DNA of 64,000 nt from contig JAKTNV010000005.1 in assembly GCA_022747635.1 (NCBI GenBank), positions 46,338,013 through 46,402,012 of the forward strand, in the 5' to 3' direction. Below, piece by piece: positions 46,115 to 56,919 of this stretch. The translations under genes were made by a program, and so were the position numbers. This DNA comes from Hetaerina americana (Eukaryota; Arthropoda; Insecta; Odonata; Calopterygidae). Each line of letters opens with the position of its first letter. Within the stretch, counting starts at the first letter, position 1. The notes under the pieces are model-generated. The model worked only from the letters and a program-made list of their open reading frames with translations, ran no database searches and was not told where the DNA came from.

Positions 46115-48225
46115 GAAATAACTCCAGGTATTTTGCAACTACGATATACTTTGAAATAATGTTATCAAGCGTTTACCCAAGTCATTAATTATCGATCTAA
46201 TATTATATCCGGTGTACATTTATAATGAAAGTTGAATGGGATGAGCAGTCCGAAACAAAAACCGCAGGAAATTCAAAAATAAAAATCTTTTACGCAATGG
46301 GTTAGCATCACCAAGAGTTCCGTTTACTTAGTTATAGTTTCTTGAATTTACTCTCGCAGGAAATAGCGTTGTGTTACCACGCTGTTGCCTATTTAGTACA
46401 AAAAAACATAACATACCTCTAAACCTTGATACACTTTGCGATATTCTAATTTAAAAGCGTCATGCCGAAACCAACCCACCTTTGCTTTCATTGCTGTAAT
46501 TTTATTATTCAGATACATCATTTTATCATCATATCTTCAAGTTAAGGGGATATTCTGATGGGGAACTCTTGGTAAAGAGGACCTTTTTCTTTAAATTCCA
46601 TTATTTTTCTACGCTACAAAGTTTTGCACTCTGTTTTTGCAGTAATTTATTTCTGCCATTTTAGGATGTTTAGTACTATTTATATTTTTAATTTTTCAAT
46701 CTTGGTCGAATTGTGTTGGTTATTTTAAAATCAATTGCAGTGGTCGAAATGAGGAAAAAAGGTATCAACCACACTTCCTTGAGTACAGTGAGTCGAGGCT
46801 GATTTAATAATACCGAAACAGTTTTCCCAAATTACAGTATTTTGTGTGCATTCAAAGAGATTATCGTGAATATAATTAATTAATTTTTTCCTTCAACCCA
46901 GACAAATCCAGCTCGTTCTGTATATTTGCTTCCTACGCGCTATTTTTTTCAACTTTAGGTATATCGTACCTGTTTGTTTTTTTAAACTCCTGATTTTAGG
47001 ATGCCAGGAATAAATAAACATTGAATTTAACTAGATACACTCTTGTGGAAATCGTAATGGTCTTATGTGATTGAACTTTGACTCTATAAGAAGATCGAGG
47101 AGTCACAATTACATGCTGAATAATTGGGAACTATAGTGATGGTAAAGATATCTGCTTGTTTTTTTTGTAAGCTCCGTATTAATTGCCCTGGGATCGTGCT
47201 TGTCTGAGAGCTAGCTTCCAAGAACTGGGGCGCCTTTTTTACTTTTCCTAATTCCTTCATGTCTTTTAGTTTATCAGATAGAATTTTGAAGGCTTGGTAT
47301 TCTAAGGGTGACCACCTCTGATATATCAAGATTAACAGAGGTTGCTTCCTAAAGTATATCGAAATACCATGGATTACATCAAACTAATGACATTTGTTTT
47401 TAAATTATTAAATAAAAATGAATATTATTTAGAAAAATGTGATCATATATTATTTTCTAACTGAAAAAATATATAAATGCAATTAATTTGTGATTGAATA
47501 AAATGAGTTCACTTATTATCTACAATGCGAGTTTTCTCTTGAGCAACCCAGGTGTAACCCTTGATTGTAACCATGAATTTATCATTTTTCCATGCATAAT
47601 AGAAACAAATATTTTGACGTTGTGCCACCTTTCCGTGGCAATTAGAAATTGGAATTTGCAAATTAATCTTGTCCCACCATCTACCTGGGAGATTCCAACG
47701 TCTGAAAAATACACGATTGTCATCGTTCCCTCTGGATAGTAATCATCCTTGAGACATGCCCAAAATGGCCGATATGACTATGCTGGTGAAGTTCCTATTG
47801 GAAGTGAAGAGAAAACTATAGATACCTAACGGGTTAGAGGATGACGAAGCCAATGAAAGAGTATAGAAGGCTTTGGAATCTAAGTGTTAAGTAAATATAA
47901 CTTCTGATATTGGATTCAAATTCCGGGTCTCTAAACGATTTAGCCATTGTTGGCGTCGTCACTTGATCCTTCAAACCCTTGGCCTGTTTTTCAAACCCGT
48001 TATGAACATTTATGAAGGGTAGATTGAGCGGCATTTTATTTTAATCCCGCGAGCAATAATACGGAAATCGCGGATCCGATTTAAATATAAATACATGAAT
48101 TGATATATTCATTCGTTCAAGTTAGAGCGTAGATTCTTCAGTGTGAGTCATTCGTTCATTCAGAGACTGGGTCTGTGGTTAAGTGTTGGCAAGGAAAGTG
48201 AGAGCGAGTGGGAGTACACAGGTAC
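46115..48225. other. AT-rich stretch, no supported feature
   Basis: Two minus frames close together, 47329-47084 (81 codons) and 47723-47520 (67 codons), have fairly normal composition, but I recognise nothing in them. The rest is AT-rich. Confidence 0.4.
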
Positions 48226-48229
48226 TTGC

Positions 48230-48775
48230 GAATGTTTCGGTGCAGGAAAGAGTAAGTGGGTAAAAGGGGATGACGAATAGTTTTGGGTGAGGGGGGATTG
48301 GGGATGGGGGAGGGTAGCCGACACCCGAATGCGTGTCCTCGAGGCAAAGGGTTTTGTTGGGTGCCAGGGTAAGTGAGGGGTGATGGCGCGGTCCTTGGAG
48401 GGGTGGCTGAAAGGAGTAAAAGGGGGTGGCAATAGACCAGAGGAGCAGAACGAGGAGAGGAGAAAGGGATGGGTGTGTGAGAGAGATACGAACATGTAGG
48501 AGGGTTGCCGTATGCAGGAGCGGTGAGGGGCATAGGAAAGAAAAGAGCTTGGAAGGTGGTGGAGGTCATAGGAGGTGGGTAGAGGGAAGTAAGGAAGAGA
48601 TAGATGGAGTCCCAAAATGCTCGGGGGGATGTAGTTGGCGAACCGGCGTCTTTCGTCCCCCTTCTCGCTCGCGCTCTCTGCTTCTCTCTCTTCCCTCTAC
48701 CCCACCCCCCACCACACACACACGCGCGCACTCACACACGGACACGCACCACACCCCCTTCTCTTTAATTATTTT
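48230..48775. other. Purine-rich block switching to (CA)-rich pyrimidine block
   Basis: The plus strand is G/A-rich at 48230-48630, then C/T-rich at 48650-48760 with a (CA)n-like tract at 48709-48740. The 191- and 151-codon minus frames are Pro/Ser/Thr/Leu-rich and follow from the skew. Confidence 0.6.
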
Positions 48776-48779
48776 CCAT

Positions 48780-50335
48780 GAGTTTTTGGACCTAGCATAC
48801 TAAACTGCGGCCACGACTGAGACACTAACGAGGGAGAAGGGGATTTATATGAGCTTGAGAATCACAGAGAGTTTCCGGTGTGGATGTGAGAATGGCTCCA
48901 GGAAGGAAAAAAGATGAAAGAATTGAAAACAATGAATGGTGAAATAATTCGTTAGAGTTAAAAAAAAACTGCAGCATATAGCTTCCATCATTATTTTCAC
49001 ATTGATGAAATGAAGTATGTAATTATAACACGTCGCCACCTCTAAGACGTAACCGAAAATCATATGCCTATGTTGACCATTAAGTATGAAAACGAAAATT
49101 TTAATTCAAATAAACACATTTGGAGAGTAATAGTTGCATGAATATGAAAACAAATTGTTTCACAGCGGTAAATTGATTCTTCATCCAGTCAGAATTGAAA
49201 GTTAGAAGAAATCTAAATTGCCTATCCGGCATTCTATTAGCATATTAGTAGATTCATATTAACTATATGCTATATTAACTTTAAAATCTTTTACAGTCTG
49301 TTTCACTGATATGACTTTTTCTGGTGTTTTCGGCAGCCCTTTTTAGTTCATTCCGATATTTCTTCTCTAATTCCTGTTTTTCTGGGGTGAAGAGATAAGA
49401 GAGGATGTTGGCATATATAACTCAGGTGGAGGCAAAATGTAGGGTAAGGAAATGGAGGAAGTTTGAGAAATCTTAAATAGCAATGATCTCAACATATTAA
49501 TGAGAGTTTAAACAAGATTTCACTATTACGATTATACGTGTACATTTCAATCGCCTCCGTGATAACGTCAGCATTAAAATATTTTAACTTCAACAGGATC
49601 ACGCTCATCTGATGGCTATGAGCTGCAGTGTTTGTCAAAGTTACGTTAGTGATTTATTCATTTTACCAATGATATTGCTGCTATCCTTCACCCATCTGTC
49701 ACTCTATATGTCTTCTTCACCCCATGATCCAGTTGTCTAGTTTTTCTAGAATAGTTCTATCGATATCGCCTACACTTTCCCAATTATTTCAATGACTGCT
49801 CGTAGTAGTTTTTTTAAGTTGCTTGGTATGTTTCATTTAGCTCAGAATTTAAAGTAAGGTGATCTGGATCACACAAAACTGAATGGCATGCACATAAACT
49901 AATTTCCTGGGTAAATGGATAATAATTCGATATTTCGAGCCAACACTTATCGTTAATCCGTGTGTGCAGGTATGTTTGGTGGGGCCTAGATCTCTTAGCA
50001 GGGTATATAGGGGGATAGCAAAATCTTAAAGAAGCTCGCTATTTACGCTACCTCAGGCTGCAAATATTTCTTATTTTAAACGCACTGTGTTAAGGGAAAC
50101 CTAAGCAAGTTTATGTGGGCTGTTATCAAATCTATTTTGAAATATGCAAGCGGTCAAACCAGTTTTATCGTGAACAATGACATAGCTTCGAAGCAAACTA
50201 AATATATTCCAGGCTCCGGCCAGCTCTATTGTCAATGAGGAAGAGGAGGGAGCATGTAATTTAAGACTCCGTTAATTATATGTAAAAGCAACTTTTATAT
50301 CCTTGGCAAGTACCTAGTAATTAATGTTAATTTTA
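48780..50335. other. AT-rich sequence, no feature seen
   Basis: Nothing recognisable. Confidence 0.5.
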
Positions 50336-50344
50336 GTCAATTGA

Positions 50345-50390
50345 ACTGATTACTGGTTTCGGCGGCACATCATCTTCGGGCGCCTTGAGA
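50345..50390 (-). ncRNA. Degenerate hammerhead-like motif
   Basis: The minus strand reads ccgaagatgatgtgccgccg, then aaaccagtaat. The order CNGAAGA, spacer, GAAA, CC.GTA is retained. The core Tyr position (U4) is changed to C and the spacer no longer folds into a stem. I read it as a relic of the same class as the motif at 54613. Confidence 0.3.
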
Positions 50391-50971
50391 GGAGAGGATC
50401 AACCTGCGTTCGGTTTCTGAGGCACAGCACTCATCTTGGAGTCGTTTGTGGTTTACTCAAAGTTGTATCCTTACCTAACCTAAAAGTTTTCTGATGGTTC
50501 GCATACTCTCCTCACATTCCTTATTTCTCGGCCAATAGTGATTGATCGTCTTTCGAATGTAACATGCAGATTTTTTTCTCCGTACTACTGATTTCTGCAG
50601 TCTTGACTTAATTTATTTCACTCCTCGAAGTCGGATCATGTTCAAAATATTGGATAACAATGCAAAAACTTGTCTTTCTTCTCTTTTGATTTATCAAAAG
50701 TCATCAAATCTAATGAAATACATATTTCTCAAACGTTGAAATTACATGCACTCTCTGTAATATGCTCAATATCCTATTCATGAAAAAGATATATAGATTG
50801 ATTTATGCATTGAAAATATTACTCATTTATTCTATATCTGCCATACATCTCCCTACGTTCCGCACGTTTTCGTTCCCATGCAACAATTCATTCCCTCGAG
50901 CAAATCCACGTCTTCATATCCTTTAGCTTAGCATTGCATCCACCCATGTGTACTCACATACCTCTTCCCAA

Positions 50972-51187
50972 TCAACTCCTTTCTAACTTTGTGTGATAAA
51001 TAGATTCGAGATAATACATCCAATCGGATGCGTTTCCATCCATTGGCGTCCACATCCCGCTGTCAATAATCAGCGAGGTATTCGGCACTATTTGCACATG
51101 AGGGGCAGAGAACACTGGCTTTACTGCCCTACGGACCGTGGCAAATGAGCCGGGGCTGACAAACTGCTTACGTCTATCACCCGTCAC
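50972..51187 (-). CDS. Unidentified coding-like frame
   Basis: A 71-codon minus frame begins at a GTG rather than an ATG. It has balanced, protein-like composition (GSFATVRRAVKPVFSAPHVQ, SLIIDSGMWTPMDGNASDWM) and ends in KLERS-stop. It sits in a slightly GC-richer patch. I do not recognise the family. It may be an exon, a decayed virus-like or transposon gene, or chance. It is grouped by strand and composition with the frames at 52312-52897. Confidence 0.3.
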   Translation of the reverse strand: MTGDRRKQFVSPGSFATVRRAVKPVFSAPHVQIVPNTSLIIDSGMWTPMDGNASDWMYYLESIYHTKLERS

Positions 51188-51303
51188 GCTGCGACATTGC
51201 TAAACGGATAGAGATGGTATGGCTGAGGAAAATGAGGGCAAATTCCCAAGTAAACCTCCCCATGCCTACGTCTACTCTCTTCAGTCAGGAAAAATCTCCT
51301 CTT

Positions 51304-51498
51304 TTAACGTTCCTTATTTATTCTTCTTAACATTAGCTGGAAAGCTACATTATTACTGTAAAACTTTTTCCTACCCAGACTCTCTTCTTCAATTATTAAA
51401 CGGTCAACTATTAAAGCTGAAGTGTTAGCTATTAGAAGTCGGGGGCCAGTTTCAATAACCTTCTTTTGTGATGCCCCTTGCAACAGAGCAAAATTCAA
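51304..51498 (-). CDS. Unidentified small open frame
   Basis: A 64-codon minus frame (MNFALLQGASQKKVIETGPR ... LIVDRLIIEEESLGRKKFY) lies between the two better coding-like patches and on the same strand. It is too short to assign and could be chance. It is listed only because of its position. Confidence 0.15.
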   Translation of the reverse strand: MNFALLQGASQKKVIETGPRLLIANTSALIVDRLIIEEESLGRKKFYSNNVAFQLMLRRINKER

Positions 51499-52311
51499 AG
51501 AATGTACACCAAGCGCTCAGAAAATTCAAAGTCTTTGCTAGAGAAGATTTTTTCAATAAAATAAAATTATTGCAGGTGACCAATCCTGAAAAGATAGTTC
51601 TGCAAAAAACTAAATATTCTCTCCCCTACATTCATTTTCTCTGCTTCTGACAAAATTTTGGGGATTATTTCTTTTGATTTTCCCCACGATACCTATTATA
51701 ACACTCCTGCCTTGGTCTAAACCTCGATTATCCAATTTTTTCAATGCCTTCGAAGACCCATCTCCAATCTTCGATTATCTTCCGCTTTTCATAATATACT
51801 TTTCAGGTTACTATTCCATGCAATGTCACAGGTCATATGTTGGCGTCACGGTTCCCGGTTCATAATTTTATTCGAATATGTTAACAAGCCCCTTGTTAAA
51901 ATCTGGAAGTTTATTATAGCTGAATTGTCTTCATATTTTCATTTTTCTTAACTCATCTCCGTCCACGAGTTGCTTGCTTTATTCAAGAATTTTCCCTTGA
52001 TGATCCCAATTACTCTGATTCCTAAGAGTGAATAAAACACGATGCTAAAGTCTTCACATTCCATTAAATATCAAAACTGCAAATTCCTACTGAGAAGCAA
52101 TGCAGTAGTTGGAGTGGTTTCTACGGACTTAATAAATGAAACTGATAATTTGTATCATATTGCACCGTATAGTGATTCATGGATCAAGTAATGACACCAA
52201 AATTCATTAATCGCCATAGGTGCCAGGAATAAATTCTTGAACCATTTCCTGGCAAACCTTAGGAAGAGCTTCACCGAGAATAACCAAAAATCGAAAGAGC
52301 CCAAGTCTTAC

Positions 52312-52752
52312 TTACTGATGCCCCTTAGGTTCATCTCTCCTCAAAACAGACCTCACCACACGGTAAATTTCCCTGCTCGCTTCTCCTGGTAGAAGACCGA
52401 CTCCCTTCAGCAAGTAAGGGAGCCGAAACCCTAATCCCTTTAGCGCCGTGAAGGCATTTATTGACGTTTCCTCCCATGGGAAAATCGTCCCTGACCGTTC
52501 CGACCGCGGGAGGGTGGCTGTAATCTTATCCTGTGGGAAACAGTCCACGAATGGTACGCTCTCGTTCTCGGACAACCGGATTAACGCTCCCGCCTTACGC
52601 CCTGCAACCAACACACGCTCCAGAGCGTTGTGGGCGTCCGTTTCGTGGTAGCCAACAACCCCCTCCAATGAGCGTGTCACATGGTCGACTCCCCTCGTTA
52701 ATACTACCCAGCGCGTCGAAAGTTCACCCTCCGTAGAATCGTTTACTGATAC
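52312..52752 (-). CDS. Unidentified coding-like frame, about 146 codons
   Basis: The frame stays open for about 146 codons between stops, with no early ATG. Composition is that of a soluble globular protein: RSLEGVVGYHETDAHNALER, ALIRLSENESVPFVDCFPQD, TSINAFTALKGLGF, EASREIYRVVRSVLRRDEPK. GC content is well above its surroundings and there is no strand skew, unlike the compositional frames elsewhere. It overlaps the end of the next upstream frame, in a different phase. I recognise no domain. It could be an exon of a host gene, a frameshifted mobile or viral gene, or chance; a chance frame of this length in GC-rich DNA is possible but uncommon. Confidence 0.35.
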   Translation of the reverse strand, partial: VSVNDSTEGELSTRWVVLTRGVDHVTRSLEGVVGYHETDAHNALERVLVAGRKAGALIRLSENESVPFVDCFPQDKITATLPRSERSGTIFPWEETSINAFTALKGLGFRLPYLLKGVGLLPGEASREIYRVVRSVLRRDEPKGHQ

Positions 52753-52897
52753 TTATCTGAACGGGCAGCCAACCCTCACCATTTATTGGATTTGTCAAGA
52801 TGTCATGGGGATGCATACGCAGCGGATTAAGTTTACTCCGTTTCATCTCGGTCTCTAAGGAAGAAAAGAAGCTCGAGTGCATGAATTGCGGGACTTT
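52724..52897 (-). CDS. Upstream coding-like frame, overlapping the previous one out of phase
   Basis: 57 codons are open between stops, with an ATG at 52846 (MKRSKLNPLRMHPHDILTNP, NGEGWLPVQISISKRFYGG). It ends at 52724 inside the next frame. The 29-base overlap in another phase suggests one ancestral gene broken by a frameshift, or two exons. Unidentified. Confidence 0.3.
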   Translation of the reverse strand, partial: KVPQFMHSSFFSSLETEMKRSKLNPLRMHPHDILTNPINGEGWLPVQISISKRFYGG

Positions 52898-52899
52898 CT

Positions 52900-54495
52900 A
52901 CGCGGTGCTCTTCTGCTATGTAACCAGCTCCTCATAGTTACAACTTGGGCGTGAGAGTTGAGAATTGTAATTATTAAGGGTCATCACGTAAATCCTCAAA
53001 TAAAATCTTAAGGCACTTAAGTAAAAGTGGACCGCGAGGAAACTAGATGAAAATTTTCGGCGCTGCTAGTTGATATATCGCCATTAGTTTCGAAGGAGAG
53101 TGATACAAGTTCGGATATTTACTGCGACCCTACATGTAGAATCTTTCCTCATTAGAGAAACTCATTTTGATTTAGGATTATCAACGGTTACACACAAAAA
53201 GGAAGAAGGGTACATTTTAATTAATTATTTTATGGATTCGCGGTATCTTAGCCAAAAGGTCTAATTAAAAGGTCTTCTAAGTACATCGATCACCATACAA
53301 ACGATGTGTCTAGTGAACATTTCGGTCTCCAAATATTCCCTGTCGCACTACAATAAAGGAAATTAAAACAAGCGGATTATTCCAACTGCCTTAGGAGCAA
53401 CCATAACATAACATACAGTAGAGTTGCAGAAATTCAACGCTCATAAGCCATGAAAAAGCACCAAATAATAAGTCGTCCATAGCAAAGAGGCAAATAATGT
53501 GCTCAAAAAAGATGACGGTATTACACGAGAAATTAATTTGTGAGCATATTTGTGTGCAGTAGTATCCATCAGTAGTATACAGGTTTCTCGTTATCTACTC
53601 AATTGATTAGACACATGAGTAGTGTATCGTAAAAGCATGCGAGCGACTCAAATTTGTTGTTTTGGAAGACAATAAAATTTGCAGATTCGATCAGAAACGA
53701 GACAGTACAATCAATAGTAAAAGAGAAAATAGCTTAACTCTCTGAGCACGAAATGGAGAAGAAGAACCAAATTATTTCATTGATTCTGAGAAAATACATT
53801 TTTTAAGGACGCAGTAGAATGAAAAATAAAAGGGTAAATTACGTCGGGAACACCAAGAGAGAAATACATCAAGAGAATGAAAAGATATGGATGAATGAAT
53901 GGTTGCGGTTCATCAATCTTCAGATAGGACTACCAATTTAAGAAGTTCAATCCATAATATTCACACATTTTAATATGAATTCAATTAAAAGTTGTATTGC
54001 AATACGAATTTTGAAATTGAATAGTTTCGTGCAGTACACTACGAAAGCTAGTACTTTTCATCATAATTTTCTTGATACCGGAGAATCGAAAGGAAACGTA
54101 TGAATACTGGGAAAACGAAATGAAATGACACCTAACGATGGATTTTCATTTCCGTCACCTACTTAGATCTTCCCATAGATTATATATCTCAAGTGGTTAT
54201 TTTCAATAAAATCCAACGAATAGTGATGCGGTAGTAGAATAGATAAAATTAATTTTGAATTATACTTTATTGCCACGTGAACCTCTTTAAGCCATGATAT
54301 CCAGTGCTCGGAACGTGAATATAAACATAACGACACTTTTTAGGCAAACTAATAGATAAAAATGAGTCTCTATTTACCTGTAAATATATAAAAGTTTTTG
54401 TTTCTATACTAATTGAGCCATTATGGTCAAATATTAATCATAAAAATATGGAAAAGAAGCATTAAAATTACTATAAGGTGTAAAAATGAACCCTC
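52900..54495. other. AT-rich sequence, no feature seen
   Basis: Nothing recognisable. Confidence 0.5.
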
Positions 54496-54504
54496 TTTAT
54501 ATCC

Positions 54505-54580
54505 TATGCGCACACTAGTTTCCCTTCTCTTTCCCCTCCTCCCAATCTACCACCACCTCCCCCCTCCTCTTCTCTGTCTC
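54505..54580. other. Short pyrimidine-rich tract
   Basis: About 75 bp are almost all C and T on the plus strand, followed by a TATA-like gtatataaag at 54580-54589 and then the ribozyme-like motif. The tract and TATA-like box could be a promoter, but this is inference. Confidence 0.4.
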
Positions 54581-54605
54581 GTATATAAAGCTGCGTGTCC
54601 TCTAT

Positions 54606-54652
54606 ACTTCACCTGATGATGACTTTGTAAGTCGAAACCTAGGTCGTGCATA
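54606..54652 (+). ncRNA. Hammerhead-ribozyme-like motif, best in the window
   Basis: The plus strand carries CTGATGA (54613-54619), one extra T, then a perfect 5-bp helix II, gactt-tgt-aagtc (54621-54633), then GAAA (54634-54637). Helix III is the palindrome cctagg (54638-54643; A-U, C-G, C-G around a two-base loop), with the cleavage triplet GTC at 54643-54645. Helix I is cac/gtg (54610-54612 with 54646-54648). All invariant hammerhead core bases are present. The extra U before helix II and the tiny self-complementary helix III are unusual. Minimal motifs with palindromic helix III are known from Penelope-like elements and retrozymes and work as dimers. No reverse transcriptase is adjacent, so the host element is unknown. 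Confidence 0.55.
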
Positions 54653-54659
54653 ATAAAAT

Positions 54660-55365
54660 GTATGTGGAAGAACAAAGTATTTCTTTTCCGATCCTATTTA
54701 CGTTATTGATCAATGGGCCCGTGCATGTGTCCTTAGCTATAAATTTAAAATTATTTAAATGATCACAAAAAATATTTCACTTTGAATTTTGAATTTAAGT
54801 ACACATGAAGCTATGTATAGTAAAATATATTTTGACAAATGGCAGAGGATTACAACTTATACAAAGAAAGAGTGATCTAACTGATTCTCCCGCCTCAACT
54901 TTAGAAATACGGAGGTGGAGGAAATAAGCTCTTCCAATGCCCTATATTTACACAGGTTTAAATCCGTGATTTGAAGCTCTCTCAAGAGCTCGCGCTCTCT
55001 TAAGTGTATCTAGCACTTTCTGAGCACGCATCGATGCATCTCTGAATATATAATAATCGAGAAGAGCTCCGGGTCCATACAGACGCAACTGCCATAAGAT
55101 ATAGCTATTCAATTTTCCAGTCATGTGGCACCAAAGAAACGCCGATATCTATGCTGAATATCCACCAGCTTTGCCAAAATAACTGCGGGGCACAGAGTGT
55201 TTACCTGTTTAGAGTGAGCCAGTAATGCAATCAATATGCCTCTCTCTTCGGCTCTTTAACATTCCCAAGCAGCACCTTTAGCGTAGCCTTTGTGCGGTGC
55301 CGTATCATAATACCGCATTCCGGCTTCAGAATCGATGAACCACAACGCACGCGGAAACAATGGAT
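54660..55365. other. No feature seen
   Basis: Nothing recognisable. It shifts from AT-rich to slightly GC-richer after 54880. Confidence 0.5.
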
Positions 55366-55369
55366 CAGG

Positions 55370-55770
55370 ACGGAGGGAGTAAAAGAAGAGTATCGGGAAA
55401 GACGGCGGTTCTGAAACGGGGAGGAGGATTTAGGGGCGAAGGGTGGGAGGGATCGGTCGAGGGAGGTTGAAAGGAGGGAGGAGGAGTCGGGTGGGGGACT
55501 TGGAATGGAGGGGGGATAAGAGGGAGGAAGAGCACATCCGTGCCCGCTGCATGCTATAATTTTCCTGTTAGTGCCGAAGATGAAGTGGGTATAGTTACCC
55601 CATTGCGTAAAGGAGTCTGCGACGGGGGCGGGGATAAGGGTAAGGAAATGACTTGAGAGATGGTGTGAGGGAGGATTGAGGCGGGAACCGTATCTACCTA
55701 CGAAGGGATGAAAGAATCGGGAAAGTGAGGGAAGTAGTTGCGGCTAAGAATCCGTGAGCGAGGATAGGAA
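55370..55770. other. Purine-rich block
   Basis: The plus strand is G/A-rich at 55370-55530 and 55620-55760, with ggaggggggataa-type runs and a short break between. Confidence 0.6.
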
Positions 55771-55774
55771 AAAG

Positions 55775-56390
55775 GTATTGTGCTCGGCGATGCTTAAGGA
55801 GGGCGTCTCGAGCAGACATCCGACTTGACATTCGATCACTTAACACCGCTTGTGAGATGGTTCGAGATAGGGATCAAGCGTACTTGAAAGCCTAAATTTT
55901 TATTCACAGCCGGTGGTAAAAGGTGAAAAGAACGAAAACGACAAAACGACGTCCATCTATGTAAATAGAAGCTTTCCATAGTACTATCTGTTATTGTTTC
56001 ATCAGAAATTATAATTTAAAGCCTCATTTGCGGTAAGCAATTACATTTCATCAACAAAATTATACCAAACGATTTTGATAACAAAATCCTAACGTTTAAT
56101 ATGTCAATTCACAGTGAAAAACAACGAAATACCATACATTTAACTCTTCTTGGCAAAAAACCTTCAATAGGAATGCTTATTCATGTACAGTCTGCTATAT
56201 TCAGGTACCTAAATTAAAAATAACGTTCCATTTAGTTTTGCAATTCGAATTAAAATTAGTCACCTTGCCATTGTAACGTAACAGGGAGATGAAATTAACA
56301 CCTAAAAAAAGTTAAAAGGTAAAAAAAAGTAAATAAATATTAATTGACGTCAAGGTTAGTCGAGCACGAATATTAAAGCTAAAATCCACT
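55775..56390. other. AT-rich sequence, no feature seen
   Basis: Nothing recognisable. Confidence 0.5.
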
Positions 56391-56394
56391 CATA

Positions 56395-56912
56395 CGCCGA
56401 CATCAAAAGTTTAATGTCACGCAATTTAAAAGGAAGTAGCGTAGCCACAAAAGAGAAAGCATATAAGGAACTGGTTATCCCTATCCTAGAATACTCGGCT
56501 CAAGTATGGGATCTATAGGAGGTGGGACATATTAAAAAGATTTCAAAGGAAGGCAGCAAGATATGTACTCGGAAGGTACAAAAGAACAGATAGTGTCACA
56601 GAAATGTTAGATATACTGAAATGCGAGAGTGAAAAATAGAAGATAAAGGAGTAGGTTAGGCGCGATGCATAAAATTGTTAAAAAGGACGAAGCGTGGGAA
56701 TATTAATGGAAAGAGATAGAAAAGCCTAACTTTAAGGGAAAAAAGTCCATGGTTTCGAAATAAAAATAAGAATGCAAAAAACAAATAAGAAAAAATAATC
56801 TTTTTTACATTGAACTATTCTTGATTGTAACCAGCTGCCTGGAGGTTTGTTTGAGCCCTTTCCATCTAATTTTAGGAGTTTTAAGAATAAATGTAAAGCA
56901 GCCACTGGGTGA
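56395..56912 (+). mobile_element. CR1/Jockey-type LINE, C-terminal end
   Basis: The plus frame reads ADIKSLMSRNLKGSSVATKE, KAYKELVIPILEYSAQVWDL. After a frameshift it continues RFQRKAARYVLGRYKRTDSV, TEMLDILKCESE. After several stops it ends with NQLPGGLFEPFPSNFRSFKN, KCKAATG-stop at 56912. This is the standard tail of CR1, L2 and Jockey-like ORF2 proteins (AYK.LVRPILEYA..VWDP; QRRAAR; DWN.LP ... SFK..L). It is a third, unrelated LINE lineage in the window, truncated at both sides. Confidence 0.85.
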
Positions 56913-56919
56913 TTAACTT

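Noticed and set aside
48156..48731. 191-codon minus-strand open frame
   Set aside because: Pro/Ser/Thr/Leu-rich low-complexity product of a skewed block; overlapping long frames in other phases.
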